Assembly: GCF_018283455.1 (NCBI RefSeq)
Contig: NZ_JAAMTH010000001.1
Span: 2,833,501-2,897,500, forward strand
Direction: 5' to 3'
Length of the DNA: 64,000 nucleotides
Source of the DNA: Planococcus sp. MSAK28401
GTDB taxonomy: Bacteria; Bacillota; Bacilli; Bacillales_A; Planococcaceae
Both the position numbers and the translations under genes were made by a program. The notes under the pieces were generated by a model, which did no database searches, was not told the origin of the DNA, and worked only from the letters and a program-made list of their open reading frames with translations. Below are positions 1 through 8,079 of the stretch, one piece after another (within the stretch, counting starts at the first letter, position 1; each line of letters begins with the position of its first letter).

Positions 1-313
1 TCTTCGGCAGCACTTCGCCAAAAATAATCAGGACAACCGTCAAAATGGCTGTCGCCAATCCGACCTCCCATCCTTCCGTGATGGCGATGGTCGTGACAAG
101 TGTAGGCAGCATGATATTGGAAATATTATTACCGATCAAAATAGTCGTGATCATCCGGTCCGGCTTCGCGATCAATTTTTCGAGCTTTTGGGCTTTAACA
201 TCCCCCTGCTCCGCGCGAAGATGGACCTTCATCCTATTAACTGCCGTGAGCGCCGTTTCGCTTCCCGACAGGAAAAACGACATGATCAGAAATAATGCCA
301 ATGCTATAAACAA
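1..313 (-). CDS. CNNM/DUF21-type hemolysin-family membrane protein (partial)
   Basis: The complement strand encodes an open N-terminus that runs off the left edge of the window. It starts at a TTG (MFIALALFLIMSFF), eight bases after a clear GGAGG. About 104 residues are visible: a first membrane helix, the motif LSGSETALTAVNRMKV, a basic stretch (AQKLEKLIAKPDRMITTILIGNN), then two more hydrophobic stretches ending in FGEVLPK. The SGSETALTAVN, LIGNN and GEVLPK motifs are typical of the DUF21 (CNNM) transmembrane domain found in CorC/HlyC-like proteins linked to magnesium export. CBS and CorC_HlyC domains would be expected beyond the edge. It is divergent from the M20 dipeptidase gene. Confidence 0.85.
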   Translation of the reverse strand, partial: MFIALALFLIMSFFLSGSETALTAVNRMKVHLRAEQGDVKAQKLEKLIAKPDRMITTILIGNNISNIMLPTLVTTIAITEGWEVGLATAILTVVLIIFGEVLPK

Positions 314-362
314 ATTTACTTCCTCCAGTAAAATACATATAAAATTTTTTCGATCTGTTTCC

Positions 363-427
363 GTATTATCCATAATACCACAGCAATTTTCCTCTTGTCG
401 AAAAGGACAACTTAGCTATGCTATAAT
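363..427 (+). promoter_or_regulatory. Divergent promoter region with inverted repeat and extended -10
   Basis: An extended -10 element (TGC TATAAT, 419-427) lies about 37 bases before the dipeptidase ATG. No good -35 is visible, as is usual with a TGn extension. Upstream, at 363-378, is a perfect inverted repeat, GTATTAT-CC-ATAATAC, placed between the two divergent genes. A second, imperfect dyad (TTGTC...GGACAA) lies at 395-410. The repeat could be an operator, but no regulator is identified. Confidence 0.45.
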
Positions 428-463
428 TTCCACATACTAAAAATATTGGAAAGCAGGGATTTT

Positions 464-1843
464 ATGAACGCCACTCAAATCGATAAGTACTTCAAAGATC
501 ACCGCCAAGCCCATCTCGAAGAATTGAAAAGCTTTTTGCGCGTCCCATCGGTCAGCTCCCTTTCTGAACATAAAGCTGATATGCAAAAAGGTGCGGAATG
601 GCTAGTCAAGTCCATGACAAAATCCGGGCTTGAAAACATCAGCATCGATGAAACCGACGGCCATCCCGTTGTCTACGCCGACTGGCTCCATGCTGACGGC
701 AAACCGACCATTCTCGTTTACGGCCATTATGATGTCCAGCCAGTCGACCCGCTCCACTTATGGGAAACGCCGCCCTTTGATCCGCATGTGCGCGACAATA
801 AATTATATGCACGCGGTGCCAGCGACGATAAAGGCCAAGTTTTCATGCATTTGAAAGCGGTGGAAGCTTTGCTTGATTTGAACGGCGAACTGCCCGTCAA
901 TATTAAATTCATCCTTGAAGGCGAAGAAGAAATCGGCAGCCCGAGCTTGCCAAAATACGTCGAAGACAATAAAGAAAAACTGTCGGCTGACATCATCGTC
1001 ATTTCCGATACCGGCATGCAAGGCCCGGGACGCCCTGCAGTTTGCTACGGCTTGCGCGGGCTTGCGGGCATCCAGATCGACGTCAACGGCCCTAAAGGCG
1101 ACTTGCACTCTGGCCTTTACGGCGGTGCTGTACAGAACCCACTCCACGCCATTGTGGGCATCCTTGAATCGTTCCGCGATAAAGAAGGCGTCATCCAAGT
1201 TGAGGGCTTCTACGACGATGTACGCCCCGTGTCGGATGAGGAACGCGCGGAATTCGCCGCACTTGATTTTGATTTGGAAAATGAAAAGCAGGCAATCGGC
1301 ATCTCAGAAGATTTCGGCGAGAAAGGCTATTCGTTCGTCGAGCGGACATGGATCCGCCCGACACTCGAAGTCAACGGCATCACCGGTGGATTTTCCGGCG
1401 AAGGCATCAAGACCGTCTTGCCGGCTGAAGCCAGCTCGAAGATCACTTGCCGCCTCGTTCCTGACCAGGATCCGGACGACATCATTGCCAAGCTGAAAGC
1501 TCATGTTGAAGCGCATAAGCCAGCAGGTGTCACGGTCGACATTACCGAATTCGATAAAGGCAAGCCGTTCCTGACACCATACGACCACCCAGCCATCCAG
1601 GCAGCGGGCCGCTCCTATGAAAAAATCTACCAAGTGCCGACTGCCTTTACTCGCATGGGCGGTTCGATTCCGATCGTCGCCGCATTCGATGAAATTCTTG
1701 GATTCCCTGTTGTCTTGATGGGCTTCGGGCTTGCTTCAGAAAATTTCCACGCCCCGAACGAACATTTCCATTTGGAGAACTTCGATAAAGGGCTCCGCGT
1801 CATCAGTGATTACTTGTTTGAAGCATCAACACTAGGCCAATAA
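464..1843 (+). CDS. M20-family dipeptidase
   Basis: A 459-residue zinc metallopeptidase of the M20 family (carnosinase-like dipeptidase branch), expected to hydrolyse dipeptides in the cytoplasm. The metal-binding motifs are in order: VYGHYDVQPVDP (first His/Asp), YARGASDDKGQ (bridging Asp), EGEEEIGS (catalytic Glu pair), SDTGM, and a late His in FHAPNEHF. The dimerisation insert lies around residues 190-360. The ATG at 464 is chosen because it follows an AGCAGGG site; an upstream in-frame TTG at 446 has no good site. The gene is alone, with its own promoter and terminator. The exact substrate cannot be told from sequence. Confidence 0.93.
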   Translation: MNATQIDKYFKDHRQAHLEELKSFLRVPSVSSLSEHKADMQKGAEWLVKSMTKSGLENISIDETDGHPVVYADWLHADGKPTILVYGHYDVQPVDPLHLWETPPFDPHVRDNKLYARGASDDKGQVFMHLKAVEALLDLNGELPVNIKFILEGEEEIGSPSLPKYVEDNKEKLSADIIVISDTGMQGPGRPAVCYGLRGLAGIQIDVNGPKGDLHSGLYGGAVQNPLHAIVGILESFRDKEGVIQVEGFYDDVRPVSDEERAEFAALDFDLENEKQAIGISEDFGEKGYSFVERTWIRPTLEVNGITGGFSGEGIKTVLPAEASSKITCRLVPDQDPDDIIAKLKAHVEAHKPAGVTVDITEFDKGKPFLTPYDHPAIQAAGRSYEKIYQVPTAFTRMGGSIPIVAAFDEILGFPVVLMGFGLASENFHAPNEHFHLENFDKGLRVISDYLFEASTLGQ

Positions 1844-1850
1844 TCTTCAT

Positions 1851-1885
1851 AGCCTCCCCCAAGTTGGGGAGGCTATTATTTTTAT
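1851..1885 (+). terminator. Rho-independent terminator of the dipeptidase gene
   Basis: The stem AGCCTCCCC / GGGGAGGCT around a short AAGTT-type loop is followed by ATTATTTTTAT. It starts eight bases after the stop codon. Confidence 0.85.
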
Positions 1886-1915
1886 GAAATTGCATTTTTT
1901 GGTTGGAGGGATACG

Positions 1916-2491
1916 ATGGTTATTTTGTATTGGATAGGCAGTTATTTACTCGGCACTGTTTTGACTGCCTTATGGATAGGGAAATGGAAAGGTGTAGACT
2001 TGACTGCTTCAGGCAGCGGTAATCCCGGCGCCCGGAATGCCCTAGCCTTACTCGGGCGCAGAGCTTCCTTTTTGGTGTTTCTCGGCGATTTCCTGAAAGG
2101 TTCGGTCGTCGTATGGGCAGGGCTTTGGCTTGAATTCTCTTTATTGTCTGTGGCCATAGCGGGTTTGCTTTCAGTCGTTGGGCACATTTATCCGATATGG
2201 CGCAAAGGCCGGGGCGGAAAAGGGATTTCGACCTTTGCCGGTGTGGCATTTTGGCTGACACCCGATTTATTTTTAGCGATGATCGTCTTATCATTCGCTT
2301 TCTATCCGTGGCTGAAAAGCGCGACTTTATCGATGCTTGCAGGGTTCAGTGCCTTTTTCGCCGTCGCTTTCGCGTTTCAGGTGCAATCAGTTGTTTGGCC
2401 GCTGTTTGTTGCCATTATTATTATTGTAATTCGCCACAAAGCAGATATTAAAGTTTCAATGGAAACACGGTTTCCTTCAAGTAAAGCCTGA
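1916..2491 (+). CDS. plsY: PlsY-like glycerol-3-phosphate acyltransferase
   Basis: A 191-residue multi-helix membrane protein. PlsY enzymes transfer an acyl group from acyl-phosphate to glycerol 3-phosphate, the first step of phospholipid synthesis. Three family motifs are present: GSGNPGARN (phosphate loop, near residue 33), GHIYPIWRKGRGGKG (near 85-100) and the surrounding hydrophobic helices. The usual GATN is GARN here, so activity or preference may differ, and this could be a paralogue of the main PlsY. Length is close to the 190-200 usual for the family. The site TTGGAGGG sits six bases before the ATG. Confidence 0.88.
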   Translation: MVILYWIGSYLLGTVLTALWIGKWKGVDLTASGSGNPGARNALALLGRRASFLVFLGDFLKGSVVVWAGLWLEFSLLSVAIAGLLSVVGHIYPIWRKGRGGKGISTFAGVAFWLTPDLFLAMIVLSFAFYPWLKSATLSMLAGFSAFFAVAFAFQVQSVVWPLFVAIIIIVIRHKADIKVSMETRFPSSKA

Positions 2492-2593
2492 GTGGCCTAT
2501 CGTTGCAGATTTTTCTTCAAGAAAGCTAGGACCATTTTATTATCCGTGTTATAGTTTTATTATTCAAAATACTCAATAGATGGGGGTTTTACG

Positions 2594-3457
2594 ATGAAAA
2601 AACCAATTGCATGGATTATGGATACTACCGGATATGTCACAGACCAATTTAAATCGCACCCCGATGTCTATATTGTGCCGCTGAATATCCATTTTGGCTC
2701 GGAAGAATTTGTCGATGATGGCATTGACTTGTCGAACGACGAGCTCTATGCACGCATGAAAAGTTCGAAGGATTTCCCGAAAACCTCCCAGCCTTCTGCC
2801 GGAAAGTTTGCGGAACTTTATGAAAAGCTGAAAGAGGAATACGAATGTGCCGTCGCAGTCCATGCTTCGGCCAAGTTGAGCGGCACGATCGCTTCTTCCA
2901 TGACCGGTGCGGAAATGACGGATTTTAAAGTCTACACCGTTGATTCACTCGCCTTGTCATATGGGCTATCCGGACTTCTTGAACGCGGGTTGGCACTTCA
3001 GGATCAAGGCCTTTCCGCTGAAGAAATCACCCAGCGGCTCGAGCAGGAAACGACAGATTTCCGCAATTTCATCCTGATCGGCAATTTGAGCCAATTGTAT
3101 AAAGGCGGCCGGATGAGCGGCGCCCAGTATTATATCGGCAGTGTCTTGAAGATCAAACCAATTGTCCAAATCACCGAGAAAGGCGAGCTTGAACCGATCG
3201 ACAAAGTGCGCTCCCATAAGAAAGCGCTAGCGTATTTGCTCGAGCGCGCCAAAGCGGACCACGAACAATACGGCATCAATTACTTCCAAATTATGCACGG
3301 CCATATCCCCGAACAAGCCGAAGAATTGAAAGCGGAACTTTTGAAGTTCGCGCCTGATGCGAAAGTGCTGATCGGCAACTTGAGTTCGTCGCTGGCTGTC
3401 CATGCCGGAGAAGGCACCCTAGCCTTTATGTGGAGACGTCCACCTGCCCACGTATAA
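2594..3457 (+). CDS. DegV-family fatty-acid-binding protein
   Basis: A 287-residue DegV-domain protein. DegV (FakB-like) proteins bind a fatty acid and can present it to the fatty-acid kinase FakA. The N-terminus IAWIMDTTGYVTDQF matches the DegV start, which is usually I.ivtDSt. Further family features are VPLNIHFG, the TSQPSAG substrate loop, SGTIASS and the HAGEGTLAF C-terminus. A GGGGG-type site precedes the ATG. It lies just after the plsY-like gene with no strong terminator between them. Both concern acyl lipids, so they may be co-transcribed. Confidence 0.88.
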   Translation: MKKPIAWIMDTTGYVTDQFKSHPDVYIVPLNIHFGSEEFVDDGIDLSNDELYARMKSSKDFPKTSQPSAGKFAELYEKLKEEYECAVAVHASAKLSGTIASSMTGAEMTDFKVYTVDSLALSYGLSGLLERGLALQDQGLSAEEITQRLEQETTDFRNFILIGNLSQLYKGGRMSGAQYYIGSVLKIKPIVQITEKGELEPIDKVRSHKKALAYLLERAKADHEQYGINYFQIMHGHIPEQAEELKAELLKFAPDAKVLIGNLSSSLAVHAGEGTLAFMWRRPPAHV

Positions 3458-3556
3458 GAAAACGCTAGTCTTTATGCCCATCTTGCAGCATTTTTCCGGG
3501 AAAATCCGGAGATTTCTGATACAATAAGGGCATATGAAGACAGCGAGGTGGATTCG

Positions 3557-4576
3557 ATGCAACACGTGGAACGGGAACTTACAGAACACGTTAAATTATG
3601 TGATACCAAAGGCCAATTGAATCCTAATGCCATCGGCTACGCCAAGAAGCCGCTTGTCGAATGCAATTTGAAAGGCAATTTTCTACGCAAGAAAAAATGG
3701 AATTATTGGTGTGTATTCGGTGATGAAATTGTCTTTTCAGCCACCATCTGCCATTTGGATTATGCCGCTGTGTGCTTTGTTTATTTCCTTAATTATGAAA
3801 CGCAGCGCTTTTTCGAAAAAACGGTTATGGTGCCATATTCCAGGAATTTGCGTCTATCCGACAGCGTGTTGGACAACTCACTTTTCCACAATTCGGAGAT
3901 ATCGGTTCATTCGATCTACGAAGATGGCAAAACACGTTTGGCAGTAACCATCCCCGATTTCGACGGGGAGAAATTACATGCCTCACTGACAATCGCCCAT
4001 CCGACCGAAATGGAGTCACTGAACGTCGTCATTCCGTGGAATCGCCAGACCTTCCAATTCACCTCAAAACATCATGCCTTGCCGACAAATGGGATGGTCC
4101 AAATCGGGCCCAAGCGCTATGATTTTGACGCAATGGACAGCTTTTCCGTTTTGGACTATGGTCGGGGCGTATGGCCGCGAACAGCCGTCTGGAATTGGGG
4201 AATGGCTTCCCAGCGTTCGCTCGGGAAAGTAATCGGCTTGAATTTCGGCGGCAAATGGACGGATGGCACAGGCATGACGGAAAACGCTTTTTTCGTTAAT
4301 GACCGCATGACTAAAATCAGCGAAGATGTCATTTTCCGTTATGATGCCGAAGATTTCAAAAAGCCGTGGCTGATCCACACAAAATTGACCGATGACGTCA
4401 AATTGACGTTCACTCCTTTTTACGAGCGCGTGTCAAAATCGGATGCGCGGCTCGTGAAATCGGAAATCCATCAATTGTTCGGCTATTACAACGGCTATGT
4501 CCGGTATGCAGACGGCAAGAAGCTGAAAATCCACCAATTGCTCGGTTCTACAGAAGAGCATTACGCAAAATGGTAA
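3557..4576 (+). CDS. DUF2804 domain protein
   Basis: A 339-residue protein matching DUF2804, a family of unknown function of about this length. Visible features are CNLKGNFLRKKKWNYWCVFGDE near the N-terminus and DYGRGVWPRTAVWNWGMASQRS near residue 200. The latter is the aromatic and glycine-rich block that marks the family. There is no signal peptide. I chose the ATG at 3557 because GAGGTGG lies at proper spacing before it; the GTG at 3548 overlaps that site. An extended -10 (TGATACAAT, ending at 3525) lies just upstream. No function is assigned. Confidence 0.85.
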   Translation: MQHVERELTEHVKLCDTKGQLNPNAIGYAKKPLVECNLKGNFLRKKKWNYWCVFGDEIVFSATICHLDYAAVCFVYFLNYETQRFFEKTVMVPYSRNLRLSDSVLDNSLFHNSEISVHSIYEDGKTRLAVTIPDFDGEKLHASLTIAHPTEMESLNVVIPWNRQTFQFTSKHHALPTNGMVQIGPKRYDFDAMDSFSVLDYGRGVWPRTAVWNWGMASQRSLGKVIGLNFGGKWTDGTGMTENAFFVNDRMTKISEDVIFRYDAEDFKKPWLIHTKLTDDVKLTFTPFYERVSKSDARLVKSEIHQLFGYYNGYVRYADGKKLKIHQLLGSTEEHYAKW

Positions 4577-4578
4577 TT

Positions 4579-4626
4579 AAAAACCGCCTGATGGATGTCA
4601 ATCCGACATCCGCCAGGCGGTTTTCT
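4579..4626 (+). terminator. Rho-independent terminator, probably bidirectional
   Basis: A long hairpin with outer arms AAAACCGCCTG / CAGGCGGTTTT and an inner stem GGATGTC / GACATCC. A T-run follows on the + strand and an A/T-rich tail on the - strand. It separates the DUF2804 gene from the convergent leftward group. Confidence 0.85.
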
Positions 4627-4789
4627 ATTTTTGTTTAGCCGTTCTCCCTATAAAGCTGCTATACCAGGGCTTGCCGATGAAAAAGACAGGCAGCAGGATT
4701 AATCCTGCGACGAGCGGCCAGCCTGCAGCGCCGGCAAATCCCAAAGTTAATGCTGCAACCATCCACATACTCAATGCAGCTAGTTTCAT
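4625..4789 (-). CDS. Small two-helix membrane protein (54 aa)
   Basis: An unannotated-size gene of 54 residues beginning MKLAALSMWMVAALTLG and ending IGRTAKQK. It contains two hydrophobic stretches (about residues 4-20 and 26-39) joined by a short AAGWP turn, with a basic C-terminus. GGGGGAAT lies seven bases before the ATG. The ATG overlaps the stop of the upstream phosphodiesterase gene by four bases (ATGA), so translational coupling is likely. It lies immediately before the shared terminator as the last gene of the leftward unit. I do not recognise the family. Confidence 0.72.
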   Translation of the reverse strand: MKLAALSMWMVAALTLGFAGAAGWPLVAGLILLPVFFIGKPWYSSFIGRTAKQK

Positions 4790-5496
4790 TTCAATTCCCC
4801 CAGCATTTTTTCCGGATAATCCGTAAAGATGCCCGAGACGCCGATCTGCTGCAATTGCTCGGCGTGGTCCAGCCGATTGACGGTATAGACATAAACCTCG
4901 CAGCCTTTTTCAATCAGTTCGGTGCCGTGGCGAAGCGCATACGGCAAAGAGAGATGGAGCCGTTTCGTTCCGACCGTCTCTGCATAAGCGGCCATATCCA
5001 CTAAAATATTGGAAGCTAGAATCGCGCTTGGCAATTGATGGCGATCCACCGCCAGCTTTACGTCCAAGTGGTTGAATGAAGAGATGACAAGCCGATGCTC
5101 CATACCCTGTTCAGCCGCAAGCTTGGCCACTTTTCCCACCGCCCCCACGTACGGGAAAACGTCCGTTTTCAGTTCCACATTCAGCACATGCTGGGTGTTT
5201 TTAAATACCCTAAAAACTTCTGCCAATGTCGGCATTTCGGTTCCGGCCCATTCGCCTGCTTTCCAACTACCGGCGTCTAGTTTTTTCAGTTCGGCAAGTG
5301 CCATGTCTTTCACATAAGCTTTTCCATTTGTTGTGCGGTTCACTTTTTCATCATGGATGACGACGAGTTCACCGTCTTTCGATAAATGAACGTCCAGTTC
5401 CACGCCATGAACCGGCAATGCTGCAGCTTCCTCAAAAGCAGGCAGCGTATTTTCCGGATGCGTGCCCGAACTTCCGCGATGCGCAAAAATTTCCAT
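4786..5496 (-). CDS. Glycerophosphodiester phosphodiesterase (GDPD family)
   Basis: A 236-residue cytoplasmic GDPD-type enzyme. It is expected to cleave glycerophosphodiesters to glycerol 3-phosphate and an alcohol. The catalytic motifs are at the N-terminus: FAHRGSSGTHPENT, then VELDVHLSKDGELVVIHDE, giving the His/Glu/Asp/His set of the family. The C-terminal VYTVN and GIFTDYPE motifs also match. I chose the ATG at 5496, which follows AGGAGGCTGGCTT; upstream in-frame codons run into the kynA 3' end. It is 17 bases downstream of kynA and probably shares its transcript. Confidence 0.92.
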   Translation of the reverse strand: MEIFAHRGSSGTHPENTLPAFEEAAALPVHGVELDVHLSKDGELVVIHDEKVNRTTNGKAYVKDMALAELKKLDAGSWKAGEWAGTEMPTLAEVFRVFKNTQHVLNVELKTDVFPYVGAVGKVAKLAAEQGMEHRLVISSFNHLDVKLAVDRHQLPSAILASNILVDMAAYAETVGTKRLHLSLPYALRHGTELIEKGCEVYVYTVNRLDHAEQLQQIGVSGIFTDYPEKMLGELK

Positions 5497-5513
5497 AAGC
5501 CAGCCTCCTGCTT

Positions 5514-6368
5514 TTAAACGTCTGTCCGAATTTGCCAAAGTTCCGGGAAGAAATATTGATCCAATACTTTTTTCAAGTAGTTGACGCCCGACGATCCACC
5601 CGTCCCCTGCTTGAAACCAATGATCCGTTCAACTGTTTTCATGTGGCGGAAACGCCATTGTTGAAGCCAATCTTCAATATCGACCAATTTCTCCGCCAAT
5701 TGATACAGTTCCCAATGTTCATCGACATTGCGGTAAATTTCCTTCCACGCTTCCCGGACGCTGTCGTTCGGCTCGTATACCTTACTGACATCGCGCGATA
5801 GCACGCTTTCGTCAATCTTGAATCCGCTGCGCGCCAATTTTTGGATCGCCGCATCATACAAGCCCGGGGCGTGGAACGCTTGTGTTAATTGCTCGTGCAA
5901 GACCGGGTCTTTTTCATAAACGCTCAAGACATGTTTGGTTTTGTAGCCGAGTGCGAATTCGATCATGCGGTACTGATAGGACTGAAAGCCGCTCGCATTG
6001 CCGAGGTCGTCTCGGAACTCCAAGTATTCAGCAGGCGTTAAAGTCGACAACACATCCCAGCCTTGGATGATCTGCGACTGGATGCGTGATACGCGTGCCA
6101 ATTGCTTGAACGCCGGCTGCAGATCGTCGGCCTCGATATGGCGGATGGCCGCCGACAACTCATGCAAGATCAGCTTCATCCATAGTTCAGACACTTGATG
6201 GATGATGATGAAAAGCGATTCATCGTGGTGCCCGCTGACGCCGTCTTGCGCCGACAATAGCTTGTCGAGATGCAAATAATCGCCGTACGTCATGCTTTCC
6301 TTGAAATCCGTGCGGATATTCTGTTCGTTTGCAGCGGCGATGTTCTGCCCGTTTTTGTATTTATCCAT
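5514..6368 (-). CDS. kynA: Tryptophan 2,3-dioxygenase
   Basis: A 284-residue heme dioxygenase opening the indole ring of L-tryptophan to N-formylkynurenine, the first step of the kynurenine pathway. Family motifs are clear: [32 protein letters not shown] (with the heme-pocket His), [24 protein letters not shown] with the proximal His, and [10 protein letters not shown]. Length is typical. No kynurenine formamidase (kynB) or kynureninase (kynU) gene is next to it, which is unusual because these often cluster in Bacillus. The ribosome site is weak (GGGGCC). Start and promoter lie among short palindromes (see 6365-6431). Confidence 0.95.
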   Translation of the reverse strand: MDKYKNGQNIAAANEQNIRTDFKESMTYGDYLHLDKLLSAQDGVSGHHDESLFIIIHQVSELWMKLILHELSAAIRHIEADDLQPAFKQLARVSRIQSQIIQGWDVLSTLTPAEYLEFRDDLGNASGFQSYQYRMIEFALGYKTKHVLSVYEKDPVLHEQLTQAFHAPGLYDAAIQKLARSGFKIDESVLSRDVSKVYEPNDSVREAWKEIYRNVDEHWELYQLAEKLVDIEDWLQQWRFRHMKTVERIIGFKQGTGGSSGVNYLKKVLDQYFFPELWQIRTDV

Positions 6369-6431
6369 TTAAATGGCCCCATTCAAGCTCAGCTTATGCT
6401 CGACTCTTCTATTGATTCCTATCGTACGATA
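6365..6431 (-). promoter_or_regulatory. Two perfect palindromes at and upstream of the kynA start
   Basis: CCATTTAAATGG (6365-6376) overlaps the kynA start codon. TATCGTACGATA (6420-6431) lies about 52 bases upstream of it. The second has the size and position of a repressor or activator site. It is also between kynA and the divergent YusW-like gene, so it could serve either. Confidence 0.35.
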
Positions 6432-6515
6432 CTTTTTTGCATTTTTCATTGCTTACTCCCCATAATTTCGGGAATAGAACGGTAAACATTAAAATTGAAA
6501 GGGAGTTTTTCTATT

Positions 6516-7034
6516 ATGGCCAATCATAAAAAAATGATCTTTCCAGTTCTTGTCATGTCCGCTACACTTGCCTTAGCGGCTTGCGGCGATGACGAGGAAG
6601 TCACGCAGCCTGTCACAGATGATGCGTCTGAAGAAACGGCAGCACCGGAAGCAGAATCGGCTGATGATGCTTCTGCAAGCGGCGGAACTGAAGTAACTAC
6701 GGACGGCGAAACTTACGGATTTACTGACTTGTCTGTTGAGGTCGATATGCCCGACCAGGATGACGCCCTAGATATTAGCTACGAAGAAGAGCGTGGCCGA
6801 GCAGAAGCCGAATATGAGAACAAAATCGACGGTGTTGACCTGATGGGCGATGACGCTTTCAATGAACTGGAACAAGGCTTATCCCAGTTAAGCTTAACTC
6901 CTGACACACCGGATGATGATGTCATTAGCCAAGTTGTCGAAGCTTTCGGTATAGACCCTGGCTTCAAGAAAATCGAAATTGAAGTAGACTATGCGGACGG
7001 CTCCGATAAAAACTATGAACAAACAAATCAATAA
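6516..7034 (+). CDS. YusW-like lipoprotein
   Basis: A 172-residue predicted lipoprotein. The signal peptide (MANHKKMIFPVLVMSATLALAAC) ends in the lipobox LAAC, followed by an acidic linker rich in Asp, Glu, Ala and Ser (to about residue 65). The C-terminal part (DISYEEERGRAEAEYENKI ... GIDPGFKKIEIEVDYADGS) matches the YusW-like domain, whose function is unknown. The ATG at 6516 follows AAAGGGAG at 10 bases. It would be anchored to the outer face of the membrane. The GC-rich hairpin after it is short, so a terminator there is doubtful. Confidence 0.8.
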   Translation: MANHKKMIFPVLVMSATLALAACGDDEEVTQPVTDDASEETAAPEAESADDASASGGTEVTTDGETYGFTDLSVEVDMPDQDDALDISYEEERGRAEAEYENKIDGVDLMGDDAFNELEQGLSQLSLTPDTPDDDVISQVVEAFGIDPGFKKIEIEVDYADGSDKNYEQTNQ

Positions 7035-7080
7035 GCGCTAAAACATAACTGTCCTGCTGAATCATCCGCCGGGCGGTTTT

Positions 7081-7935
7081 TTATTGCAGCGGGCGCTGCC
7101 AGTATGAAATCGTGTAGAGTTTTGAAAAGCCCGCCTTTTCATAGACCGGCCAGGCCCTGTTTTCGGTTTCGACTTCTATCAATACGCGCGCTAAATCTTT
7201 TTCGTGTGCTGCATGCCTTGCCCAGTGCAAAAAGATTTGCCCATAGCCTGAACGCTGTGCATCCGGGGAAACCGCAAGCGCCGTCAGCCACATGGCCTGA
7301 TCTTCCATGCTCATTGTAGCTGTAGCTATAAGTTTTCCATTTTGGCGCATCACATAGACCTGGCGTTCCGGATCGGCAAGGTTATGCTCAAGGACCGGAA
7401 GAACCGACTCATCAAATGCCGCGCACAAAAGAACCTCTAATTCATCCAGATGCTTTTCTTCATACGGAATAACTTCCATTCCCTCAGCGAGTTCGTAAGC
7501 AGGAAGAGGATCAGCTTCAAACTGCAACTCCTGGAAAGACCGGTTATAACCAAGGCTCATCAACCAAGCATCCGTTGCTTCATTTTCAATAAAAGCTGCG
7601 AGTTCACTTTCCGCCCCGCGCTGTGCGAGAGAATGCTGCACGCCGTCAGCCAAAGCTGTCGCCAGCCCAAGGCGGCGGTAATCCGGGGAGACAAATGCAG
7701 ACCATTCGTAATGGTGCACGCCGACCAGATCCGCTGCCGCCGCACAAGCCACCAGTTCCCCGCTATCGGTGTAAGCGAGCACCGCAAACCCTTTCGCAAA
7801 GGGTTTTTGCCATAATTCATTTTGCAGCAAGGTCCGGCATTGTTCCGGCTCGCCGCCAATCAACCGCTCCATTTCCCCGGCAGTCTCCGCATCCAGCGGA
7901 AACGACGCAATCGACAGGGACAATTCCATTTCCAT
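7081..7935 (-). CDS. GNAT-family N-acetyltransferase, tandem GNAT domains
   Basis: A 284-residue protein with two GNAT folds. The first (about residues 30-135) has VSPDYRRLGLATALADGV as its acetyl-CoA loop. The second (about 150-280) has VSPDAQRSGYGQIFLHWA and the closing AWPVYEKAGFSKL. Acetyl-CoA binding is likely; the substrate is unknown. Two in-frame starts (7935 and 7929) share one AAAGGCGGG site. I give the longer, but the second is as likely. It stands alone and points toward the ABC exporter unit. Confidence 0.85.
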   Translation of the reverse strand: MEMELSLSIASFPLDAETAGEMERLIGGEPEQCRTLLQNELWQKPFAKGFAVLAYTDSGELVACAAAADLVGVHHYEWSAFVSPDYRRLGLATALADGVQHSLAQRGAESELAAFIENEATDAWLMSLGYNRSFQELQFEADPLPAYELAEGMEVIPYEEKHLDELEVLLCAAFDESVLPVLEHNLADPERQVYVMRQNGKLIATATMSMEDQAMWLTALAVSPDAQRSGYGQIFLHWARHAAHEKDLARVLIEVETENRAWPVYEKAGFSKLYTISYWQRPLQ

Positions 7936-8029
7936 CCCGCCTTTCTTTTTCTTTTAATCATAACCGCCCAAAGCGCTTGCCGCCACCCGCTCCCTGAAAT
8001 TATGATTTTCTTCACTAGCTCTTCATTAA

Positions 8030-8071
8030 AAATAAAAAAGCACAAGCCGGGATCTCCTCCGGCTTCTGCTT
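8030..8071 (-). terminator. Terminator of the ABC exporter operon
   Basis: On the - strand the arms AAGCAGAAGCCGG and CCGGCTTGTGCTT form a stem with one mismatch, followed by TTTTTTATTTTT. It lies just after the stop of the second exporter gene. Confidence 0.8.
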
Positions 8072-8079
8072 AGGTTTCG

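Noticed and set aside
45..440. Open frame of 131 codons on the + strand
   Set aside because: It is antisense to the CNNM-type gene, whose - strand reading has clear family motifs and a ribosome site.
7045..7085. Terminator after the YusW-like gene
   Set aside because: The GC-rich core gives only a 4-5 bp stem with a minimal loop; too weak to call.
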